This document shows positions 1-4,655 of a DNA stretch of 5,734 nt, one piece after another (position 1 is the first letter of the stretch; each line of letters begins with the position of its first letter). This DNA comes from RGIG5675 sp050943435. GTDB taxonomy: Bacteria > Bacillota > Clostridia > Oscillospirales > Ruminococcaceae. Location: assembly GCA_050943435.1 (NCBI GenBank), contig JBMNPE010000086.1, forward strand, positions 1-5,734. The letters are read 5' to 3'. Position numbers and translations under genes: made by a program. The notes beneath the pieces were generated by a model that searched no databases, was not told the DNA's origin, and saw nothing but the letters and a program-made list of their open reading frames with translations.

Positions 1-120
1 GGTCCCGGACCCTGTGGAAGCGCTGCTGGTTTCCGCCGCCGAGACTCCCAGTCCCACTGTCATCGCTGCCGAGAGCAGGACTGATACCACTCCTGCCCCG
101 ATCTTGCCCAGCGTTTTCAT
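1..120 (-). CDS. Secreted or surface-anchored protein, N-terminal fragment (3' end outside window)
   Basis: An open reading frame starts at ATG (complement of 118-120) and runs off the left edge, so only the first 40 residues are visible. They look like an export signal: a short basic start (MKTLGK), a hydrophobic core at about residues 7-26, and small residues V-S-A-A at 26-29 that would suit signal peptidase I. The mature chain then begins as a Ser/Thr/Gly/Ala-rich stretch. The start is supported by a GGAGGAG ribosome binding site (complement of 133-139), 12 bases upstream. The gene begins 23 bases after the stop of the RND transporter on the same strand, so the two are probably co-transcribed and may be translationally coupled. 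Function is not recognisable from this fragment. An extracytoplasmic partner of the transporter is a reasonable inference; an unrelated secreted protein is equally compatible with the sequence. Confidence 0.72.
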   Translation of the reverse strand, partial: MKTLGKIGAGVVSVLLSAAMTVGLGVSAAETSSASTGSGT

Positions 121-132
121 GATTATCTTCTA

Positions 133-139
133 CTCCTCC
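133..139 (-). promoter_or_regulatory. Ribosome binding site of the secreted-protein gene
   Basis: GGAGGAG on the minus strand, 12 bases before the ATG at 120 and just downstream of the transporter stop codon (complement of 144-146). It fixes the start of a gene otherwise seen only as a fragment, and its closeness to the stop fits translation by ribosomes finishing the transporter. Confidence 0.65.
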
Positions 140-143
140 CGTA

Positions 144-2267
144 TTATGCGTTTGCGTTGTTTTCTTCCGGGTTCCCCTCAGCGGAACCTTTCTTTTTCTT
201 AGATATGAGGGCCCTCCTCATGTCGAGACTCGTCCTGATGATCACTCCGTCGAATATCCAGAGCAGTGACGGCAGGCACAGCAGCACCATGAACATGCTT
301 ATCAGCGCGCCTCTCGCCATCAGCGTGCAGAGCGAGCTTATCATGTCAATGTTGGAATATAGTCCCACACCGAACGTCGCGGCGAAGAATGTGAGCCCGG
401 AGACCAGCACGCTCCTGAATCCTGCTGCGTGGGCAATGGAGATGGCATCCTTCTTGCCCTTTCCTGCAATCCTTTCCTTCTCGTACCTGCTCGTAATCAA
501 GATGCCGTAGTCGACTGTCGCGCCGAGCTGTATCGTGCTTATCACGATGTTGGCTATGAACGGCAGCGCGTTGTGCGTGAAGTACGGGATTCCGAGGTTC
601 ACGAATATGGCCGTCTCTATGACCGCCACCAGGATCACCGGCAGCGATATCGACTTGAACACGAACATTATGATCAGGAACACTAGCCCTATCGAGACTA
701 TGCTGACTACCGTGAAGTCGTGGTCTGTGATCGTGATGAGGTCCTTTGTAGCGGGTGCTTCGCCGATGAGCATCCCGCCCTCGTCGTATTCCTTTATTAC
801 CGAGATGAGGTCCGTTATCTGGGCGTTCACCTCGTCGGACGCCGTCGCGTACCTGTTGAGGATGACCATGAGCTTGTAGTCATCGCTCTCCAGCGCGTCC
901 TTTATGTCATCCGGGATCATGGAATCCGGCACTGCCGGCCCCTTGATGCTCTCGAGGCACAGGACTCCTTCCACCCCGTCTACTTCCTCCATCTCGTCTA
1001 TCATCTTATAGATGCTGGATTCAGGGGTGTCCTTGTCTATGAGGGCCATATGCGTGGCCCCGAAGTTGAAGTCCTCCGAGAGCTTTGTGTTGGCCTGTAC
1101 GCTCGGAAGGTCGTCAGGCAGAGAGGAATCGAGGTTGTAGTACTTTTCCGTGTGGGCCTGGAAGTACCCGAAAGCCACCATGAGCACGAGCATCAGTATT
1201 GCGAGCTTGTAGTGGTCCTTGACTATCCAGTCCGAAACCTTCTTCATGGAGGGCAGAAGAGCCTTGTGGCGTGTCTTCATGACGAGCTTGTCGAGCACGA
1301 GGAGCAGGGACGGGAGTACCGTGACGCACGCAATGACCCCGAACACGACTCCCTTCGCCATAACTATTCCGAGGTCCCTGCCGAGCGTGAAGCTCATGAA
1401 GCAAAGGGCGATGAATCCCGCTATAGTCGTTATCGAGCTTCCGAGAACAGACTGGAAAGTCTCGTGTATTGCAAAGGCCATTGCCTCCCTGTGGTCTTCG
1501 TGCTTTTCGAGGTTCTCCTCGTAGCTGTGCCACAGGAATATCGAATAGTCCATCGTGACTCCGAGCTGGAGGACGGCCGCTATTGCCTTGGTTAGATAGC
1601 TTATCTCTCCGAGCATTATGTTCGTGCCCATGTTGTAGACTATCGCTATCCCGATGCTTATGAGGATTATTACCGGGACTATGTACGAGTCCATCGTGAG
1701 CATCGACACTGCGAGGGCAAGCGCTACTGCGAGGGTCACGTATATGATGACCTCTTTGTCGGCGAGATCCTTCGTGTCGGTGACGATTGCGGACATCCCG
1801 GATATGAAGCACCTCTCGCCCGCAATCCTCCTTATCTCGTGGATTGCATCCATCGTCTCGTCCGCCGATGTCGTAGTGTCGAACGTCACGAACATCAGCG
1901 TGTCCTCTCCCGTGCAGATCTTGCTGTAGATGCTGTCGGGGATCATAGAGACAGGGACGCTCTCGCCGAGGACGGATCCATACCAGATTACGCTGTTGAC
2001 ATGGTCCACGCCCTCGAGCTGCGTCTCGAGCTTTGCGAGCTCCTTCTGGGACATGCCCTCGCAGACGACAAGGGAATAGGCCCCGGTCCCGAACTCATCC
2101 TCGAGAATCTCCTGGCCCTTCATCGTGTCCATGTCCTCAGGCAGGTATACGAGCACGTCGTAATTGACCTTAGTCGCCTCGTACCCGATTATGGAAGGTA
2201 TCAGAAGAAGCAGTGCGATCACCACGATCCACACCCGTATCTTCACGATGCCTCTCGCGAATTTCAT
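144..2267 (-). CDS. MMPL/RND-superfamily transporter (HAE3-like), 707 aa
   Basis: This is an inner-membrane RND-superfamily exporter of the MMPL/HAE3 type, a family usually driven by proton influx that moves lipids, drugs or other amphiphiles; the substrate is unknown here. The predicted layout is the two-fold RND repeat: TM1 (about 12-28), a large extracytoplasmic loop (29-172), TM2-6 (about 173-326), TM7 (353-371), a second large loop (372-517), and TM8-12 (518-672). Each half has the family's TM4/TM10 signature, QLGVTMDY at 234-241 and QLGATVDY at 580-587. Asp240 and Asp586 are the likely proton-relay residues. The tail (about 688-707) is basic then acidic and probably cytoplasmic. Length is normal for the family. 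The start ATG has a GAGGGG ribosome binding site 7 bases upstream (complement of 2275-2280). It is divergent from a TetR-family gene and followed closely by a secreted-protein gene. Family assignment is firm; drug efflux versus lipid or peptide export cannot be decided. Confidence 0.93.
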   Translation of the reverse strand: MKFARGIVKIRVWIVVIALLLLIPSIIGYEATKVNYDVLVYLPEDMDTMKGQEILEDEFGTGAYSLVVCEGMSQKELAKLETQLEGVDHVNSVIWYGSVLGESVPVSMIPDSIYSKICTGEDTLMFVTFDTTTSADETMDAIHEIRRIAGERCFISGMSAIVTDTKDLADKEVIIYVTLAVALALAVSMLTMDSYIVPVIILISIGIAIVYNMGTNIMLGEISYLTKAIAAVLQLGVTMDYSIFLWHSYEENLEKHEDHREAMAFAIHETFQSVLGSSITTIAGFIALCFMSFTLGRDLGIVMAKGVVFGVIACVTVLPSLLLVLDKLVMKTRHKALLPSMKKVSDWIVKDHYKLAILMLVLMVAFGYFQAHTEKYYNLDSSLPDDLPSVQANTKLSEDFNFGATHMALIDKDTPESSIYKMIDEMEEVDGVEGVLCLESIKGPAVPDSMIPDDIKDALESDDYKLMVILNRYATASDEVNAQITDLISVIKEYDEGGMLIGEAPATKDLITITDHDFTVVSIVSIGLVFLIIMFVFKSISLPVILVAVIETAIFVNLGIPYFTHNALPFIANIVISTIQLGATVDYGILITSRYEKERIAGKGKKDAISIAHAAGFRSVLVSGLTFFAATFGVGLYSNIDMISSLCTLMARGALISMFMVLLCLPSLLWIFDGVIIRTSLDMRRALISKKKKGSAEGNPEENNANA

Positions 2268-2274
2268 GCTTTTT

Positions 2275-2280
2275 CCCCTC
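2275..2280 (-). promoter_or_regulatory. Ribosome binding site of the RND transporter
   Basis: GAGGGG on the minus strand, 7 bases before the ATG at 2267. It supports this start codon, which also places the first basic residues directly before TM1 as expected. Confidence 0.6.
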
Positions 2281-2344
2281 TCTTCATTTCATATGCAATG
2301 CTTTCCCGGGACTCTCATTTGCGCATGGCCATTATGTTTCTAAA

Positions 2345-2359
2345 ATGACTGTCGGTCAA
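2345..2359. promoter_or_regulatory. Operator-like dyad 1 (ATGACTGTCGGTCAA)
   Basis: The core TGAC-N5-GTCA (2346-2358) is an inverted repeat, and the inner G2351/C2353 pair is also symmetric. The same pattern recurs at 2386-2400. The two copies share ATGACT-N3-GGTCA and their centres are 41 bp apart, close to four helical turns. Position between divergent regulator and transporter genes, length and symmetry fit a TetR-family operator. Binding by the adjacent regulator is inferred, not shown. Confidence 0.6.
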
Positions 2360-2385
2360 TATACACCTTCAATCAAATGACAAAA

Positions 2386-2400
2386 ATGACTATAGGTCAT
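2386..2400. promoter_or_regulatory. Operator-like dyad 2 (ATGACTATAGGTCAT)
   Basis: Second copy of the ATGACT-N3-GGTCA dyad; its five-base outer arms ATGAC/GTCAT are perfectly complementary. It overlaps another inverted repeat (2389-2408). A lone TGAC half-site lies between the two dyads at 2378-2381. The likely role is repression of the transporter operon by the neighbouring TetR protein, with possible cooperative occupancy of both sites. Confidence 0.6.
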
Positions 2401-2408
2401 CCTATAGT
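2389..2408. repeat. 20-bp inverted repeat overlapping dyad 2
   Basis: Perfect 8-base arms ACTATAGG (2389-2396) and CCTATAGT (2401-2408) flank a 4-base centre TCAT. It shares 12 bases with dyad 2, so both cannot be bound fully by separate dimers at once. It could itself be an operator, or the extra arm may be a third, degenerate half-site. Confidence 0.55.
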
Positions 2409-2417
2409 GAACAAATT

Positions 2418-2446
2418 AAAATATTATTCATTTAAAGTATTGTAAA
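2418..2446 (-). promoter_or_regulatory. Candidate promoter for the transporter operon
   Basis: Read on the minus strand: TTTACA (complement of 2441-2446; 5 of 6 match TTGACA), a 17-base spacer, then TATTTT (complement of 2418-2423; 4 of 6 match TATAAT). Transcription would start near 2411, placing both dyads just downstream of the start, where a bound repressor would block elongation or open-complex formation. A competing -10 candidate is TATATT (complement of 2358-2363), which abuts dyad 1 but lacks a good -35. Which one is used is undecided. Confidence 0.3.
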
Positions 2447-2468
2447 CTTCGCTTTACAGTCTTAAAAT
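2440..2468 (+). promoter_or_regulatory. Predicted promoter of the TetR-family gene
   Basis: TTGTAA (2440-2445), a 17-base spacer, and TAAAAT (2463-2468; 5 of 6 match TATAAT), followed by a leader of about 65 bases to the ATG at 2541. The -35 match is only moderate, but the spacing is ideal and the orientation is right. An inverted repeat, TGTAAA-N6-TTTACA (2441-2458), overlaps the -35 and fills most of the spacer, an obvious place for a regulator to occlude RNA polymerase. Confidence 0.5.
2441..2458. promoter_or_regulatory. Dyad TGTAAA-N6-TTTACA inside the regulator promoter
   Basis: Perfect 6-base arms with a 6-base centre (CTTCGC). It differs in sequence from the two TGAC/GTCA dyads, so it may be read by a different protein. 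It lies within the predicted plus-strand promoter and also contains the candidate -35 of the divergent promoter, so one bound protein could affect both directions. The symmetry is seen directly; the function is inferred. Confidence 0.4.
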
Positions 2469-2524
2469 TATGTCAGTGTCTGATGCAGAGAATATCCGAT
2501 TCCGGATTGAATGAGTATTTTATC

Positions 2525-2530
2525 TAGGAG
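2525..2530 (+). promoter_or_regulatory. Ribosome binding site of the TetR-family gene
   Basis: TAGGAG ends 10 bases before the ATG at 2541. It favours this start over the in-frame ATG at 2571 (codon 11), which has only a GGGGA-like element (2561-2565) in front. The longer form also leaves the short pre-helix arm usual for TetR proteins. Confidence 0.55.
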
Positions 2531-2540
2531 CTGATTCAGT

Positions 2541-3149
2541 ATGACCAACGCAGTAAAAAAGGGGATTAAAATGGAAAATCTCCTCAAATCGGCGTTCAGC
2601 CTCTTCAAGGAGAAAGGATTCAACGAAACGTCTGTGTCCGACATAACTGAGAATGCCGGGGTGGCAAAAGGAACGTTCTATCTGTATTTCAAGGACAAGT
2701 TCGACATTCTCAACAGCATAGCCCAGAGAAAGGCTCATGAGATATTCGAAGACGCCTACAATAAAATGTCTCTCTGCGGGTTCAGGAGCTTCGAGGACAA
2801 GCTCATTTTCATAGTAAACAGCATCCTCGACTATTACGGGGAAAACCACTCCGTAATGCAGCTCATCGACAGGAACCTCGGGAGGGGCATTTTTCACGAC
2901 ATCATAAAGGAGATTCCCAGGGATAATCCGGATTCCAATGTGGCGAGCTTCATGAGGGAGGCTGCCGACGAATACAGGGACTGCTCCAAGATGCTGTACC
3001 TGGTGTTCGAGCTGGTGAGCTCCTCGTGCCTCAACGTCATCCTCCACGACGATCCGTTTACGCTGGAAGAGCTCAAGCCGGCGCTCTTCAGCTCAATAAG
3101 AAATATACTGGCCGGCTTCAGGAGAACTTCCTCACTGCAGACCTTGTAG
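2541..3149 (+). CDS. TetR/AcrR-family transcriptional regulator, 202 aa
   Basis: This is a cytoplasmic one-component repressor of the TetR family: a dimer binds a DNA dyad through an N-terminal helix-turn-helix and releases it when a small molecule binds the C-terminal domain. The DNA-binding domain is clear at about residues 11-57: helix 1 (MENLLKSAFSLFKEKGF), the NETSVSDITENAGVAKG turn region, and the highly typical GTFYLYFKDK recognition-helix segment at 44-53. The all-helical remainder (about 60-200) diverges as expected for a ligand and dimerisation domain, so the inducer cannot be predicted. Length is typical. It is transcribed away from the RND transporter, the usual arrangement for a local repressor of an efflux gene, and dyads in the shared intergenic region are good operator candidates. 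The intrinsic terminator at 3325-3354 may end its transcript, giving a long 3' untranslated region of roughly 200 bases. Confidence 0.93.
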   Translation: MTNAVKKGIKMENLLKSAFSLFKEKGFNETSVSDITENAGVAKGTFYLYFKDKFDILNSIAQRKAHEIFEDAYNKMSLCGFRSFEDKLIFIVNSILDYYGENHSVMQLIDRNLGRGIFHDIIKEIPRDNPDSNVASFMREAADEYRDCSKMLYLVFELVSSSCLNVILHDDPFTLEELKPALFSSIRNILAGFRRTSSLQTL

Positions 3150-3324
3150 CAGGAAGAAGAACTTCCCCTTCCCCAATCAAGGATTTAGTGGGCAGCATAA
3201 GAAATGTACTTTTGACCTCTTTATTTAAACTTCTTTTTATTCTCTTATTTCTCTTTTCAATCCCCAAATCCCAATCCTAGCAAAACCCCTTTGTATGTTT
3301 TCTGCTGCCTCATTAAATCATATG
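3150..3324. other. Non-coding stretch between the TetR gene and the terminator
   Basis: No convincing gene is present. The stretch is AT-rich and pyrimidine-rich on the plus strand, especially about 3212-3262. It holds a promoter-like pair, TTGACC (3212-3217), 17 bases, TTTTAT (3235-3240), that could start a short RNA ending at the hairpin at 3325-3354. A short tandem-like run (AATCCCC, AAATCCC, AATCC) lies at 3259-3277. A 14-base segment at 3197-3210 matches 3096-3109 in the regulator gene at 13 positions. The simplest reading is the 3' untranslated region of the regulator mRNA. Confidence 0.4.
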
Positions 3325-3354
3325 GCCGCCGCGTTTCCCCACGCGGCGGCTTTT
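3325..3354 (+). terminator. Rho-independent terminator downstream of the TetR gene
   Basis: Perfect 10-bp stem, GCCGCCGCGT (3325-3334) and ACGCGGCGGC (3341-3350), with loop TTCCCC and a following TTTTAATTAT tract. The T-run is only on the plus strand, so it ends transcripts coming from the regulator side and insulates the alcohol dehydrogenase promoter. It lies unusually far (about 175 bases) from the regulator's stop codon. Confidence 0.85.
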
Positions 3355-3401
3355 AATTATATCAACCAGAAGTTCCGGTGCAAAATATCCTTAGAACAAG
3401 A

Positions 3402-3417
3402 TGATACATGTGTATCA
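3402..3417. promoter_or_regulatory. 16-bp palindrome upstream of the alcohol dehydrogenase promoter
   Basis: TGATACATGTGTATCA has perfect 7-base arms (TGATACA/TGTATCA) around a TG centre. It ends 5 bases before the -35 hexamer at 3423, a typical place for an activator site and also possible for a repressor. It resembles neither of the dyad types in the TetR intergenic region, so a different regulator is likely. Confidence 0.5.
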
Positions 3418-3422
3418 CATAA

Positions 3423-3451
3423 TTGACATCTTCACTATTTGTTAATAAAAT
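3423..3451 (+). promoter_or_regulatory. Strong sigma-70/sigma-A type promoter of the alcohol dehydrogenase gene
   Basis: Consensus -35 TTGACA (3423-3428), an exact 17-base spacer, and -10 TAAAAT (3446-3451; 5 of 6 match). Transcription would start near 3458, giving a leader of about 58 bases. Flanking DNA is AT-rich. The promoter is independent of upstream genes because a terminator lies just before it. Confidence 0.72.
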
Positions 3452-3501
3452 ATTGATATAAAATTATCGAATAAGACCAGAGAGGTCAAAAAAATTTTTT
3501 C

Positions 3502-3507
3502 AGGAGG
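3502..3507 (+). promoter_or_regulatory. Ribosome binding site of the alcohol dehydrogenase gene
   Basis: Consensus AGGAGG, 8 bases before the ATG at 3516. This spacing favours the first ATG over the in-frame ATG at codon 3. An A7T6 run (3488-3500) directly precedes it and should keep the region unstructured and open to ribosomes. Confidence 0.75.
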
Positions 3508-3515
3508 CAGACACT

Positions 3516-4580
3516 ATGAAGATGAAAGGTTATGGGGCAATTTCTGTAGACAATCCCGGCTGGATGGAGAAGGACAAGCCGACAGCCGGACCGCTGGATG
3601 CAATTATTCATCCTACCGCGATCGCGCCGTGTTCTTCCGACACGCACGCACTGCACGGTGGATCGGGAAAGGTCAGCAACCTGATTCTCGGACACGAGGC
3701 AGTCGGAGAGGTCGTGGAAGTGGGATCTCTTGTCAAGAACTTCAAGCCTGGCGACAAGGTTGTGGTGCCGTGCTGCACTCCTGACTGGGAAGCACCCAAC
3801 CTCCAGAGAAGGGGCTCTAACAACGCACATGACTATTCCCTGATGGCGAGCTTCAAGTTCCTCACCCAGAAGGACGGAGTTTTCGCAGAATATTTCCATG
3901 TGAACAACGCAGACGCAAACCTCGTCAAGATGCCTGACGACATCTCCGTAGAGGATGCCCTCATGACAGTCGACATGATGTCGACCGGATTCCATGCCGC
4001 AGACAACGCTGACATCATGTACGGCGACACGGTTGTCGTATTCGGAATCGGCCCTGTGGGACTCATGTCCATCGCAGGCGCAGCCCTCAGGGGAGCAGGC
4101 CGCATCTATGCAGTCGGAACCCGTCCGGAGTGCGCAAAGCTCGCTAAGGAATACGGCGCGACCGAGGTCGTGAGCTACAAGGAAGGAAACGTCGTAGAGC
4201 AGATCAAGGACATCAACAAGGGCCAGGTCGACAGCGCAATAATCGCCAACACCAACGTCGAGTGCTTCACGCAGGCTCTGCAGCTCGTCCGCCCGAACGG
4301 CACGATCTCCAACATAGCGTTCCTGGATCCGAGGGACACGATCTCCTTCCCGACATATCTGTGGGGCCTCGGAATGTCCGACGTCTCCATCAAGTGCGGG
4401 TTCTGCCCCGGCGGGTCATACAGGATCGAGAAGCTCCTCGAAGTCATCCGCGCAGGCAGGTGCCATCCCGGAAAAATGCTCAACTACAAGTACGACGGAT
4501 TCGAGAAGATCGAGGATGCGTTCACGGTCATGGACAAGAAGCCGAGAGACCTCATCAAGCCGATCGTCTACATCAAGTAA
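3516..4580 (+). CDS. Zinc-dependent NADP-type secondary alcohol dehydrogenase, 354 aa
   Basis: This medium-chain dehydrogenase closely resembles, from memory, the Clostridium beijerinckii and Thermoanaerobacter enzymes that interconvert ketones and secondary alcohols (acetone/2-propanol, 2-butanone/2-butanol) with NADP(H) in the cytosol. Catalytic zinc ligands can be matched: Cys39, His60 with Glu61 (GHEAVGE), and Asp153 (DMMSTGFH). The structural-zinc cysteine cluster of horse-liver-type enzymes is absent, as in this subgroup. The Rossmann fold shows GIGPVG at 177-182. The NADP-phosphate pocket is present as Gly201-Thr202-Arg203 plus Tyr221; the clostridial enzyme has Ser where Thr202 stands here. 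Length is normal (351-354). It has its own strong promoter, an AGGAGG ribosome binding site and a downstream hairpin, so it is monocistronic. Isoleucine codons are mostly ATC, suggesting high expression. The likely role is reoxidising NADPH during fermentation. The natural substrate is inferred; primary aldehydes are also possible. Confidence 0.93.
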   Translation: MKMKGYGAISVDNPGWMEKDKPTAGPLDAIIHPTAIAPCSSDTHALHGGSGKVSNLILGHEAVGEVVEVGSLVKNFKPGDKVVVPCCTPDWEAPNLQRRGSNNAHDYSLMASFKFLTQKDGVFAEYFHVNNADANLVKMPDDISVEDALMTVDMMSTGFHAADNADIMYGDTVVVFGIGPVGLMSIAGAALRGAGRIYAVGTRPECAKLAKEYGATEVVSYKEGNVVEQIKDINKGQVDSAIIANTNVECFTQALQLVRPNGTISNIAFLDPRDTISFPTYLWGLGMSDVSIKCGFCPGGSYRIEKLLEVIRAGRCHPGKMLNYKYDGFEKIEDAFTVMDKKPRDLIKPIVYIK

Positions 4581-4601
4581 TTTATCCTTTTCACAGCACA
4601 A

Positions 4602-4634
4602 AGCCGCCCGAAGCGCCAAGCGCTCCGGGCGGTT
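4602..4634. terminator. Hairpin terminator between convergent genes
   Basis: A long stem: AGCCGCCCG (4602-4610) pairs with CGGGCGGTT (4626-4634, one G-T wobble), a single A-C mismatch follows (4611/4625), then AGCGC (4612-4616) pairs with GCGCT (4620-4624) around the loop CAA. It sits 21 bases after the alcohol dehydrogenase stop and 21 bases beyond the MATE stop, so it probably serves both. The T-tracts are poor in both directions (TCTATT on plus, CTTTG on minus), so the very stable stem must do most of the work. Confidence 0.75.
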
Positions 4635-4655
4635 CTATTATCGGGTTCAGCTTTA

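Noticed and set aside
720..1595. Long plus-strand open frame opposite the RND transporter, and similar frames at 1839-2348 and 1114-1812
   Set aside because: They are out-of-frame or antisense shadows of the transporter, rich in Arg, His and Val with no domain pattern; the minus-strand 707-codon frame explains the region fully.
2571..3149. Alternative TetR start at codon 11
   Set aside because: The ATG at 2541 has a better ribosome binding site (TAGGAG), and the extra ten residues fit the usual TetR N-terminal arm.
3096..3210. Short near-duplicate (ATAAGAAATRTACT at 3096-3109 and 3197-3210) plus a repeated AGAACTTCC nearby, suggesting a tandem duplication of the regulator's tail
   Set aside because: The matches are short, not continuous, and unevenly spaced; chance in AT-rich DNA is as likely.
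3259..3277. Tandem-like AATCCC units
   Set aside because: Only about three imperfect copies over 19 bases; too short to call a repeat array.
3026..3280. Plus-strand frame overlapping the end of the TetR gene with a hydrophobic tail
   Set aside because: It lacks a ribosome binding site, starts inside the regulator gene, and its hydrophobic end comes from the T-rich non-coding stretch.
3452..3465. Archaeal TATA-box reading of GATATAAAA upstream of the dehydrogenase
   Set aside because: The TTGACA-N17-TAAAAT promoter just upstream, the intrinsic terminators and the clostridial-looking proteins make a bacterial source more likely, although an archaeal host was considered.
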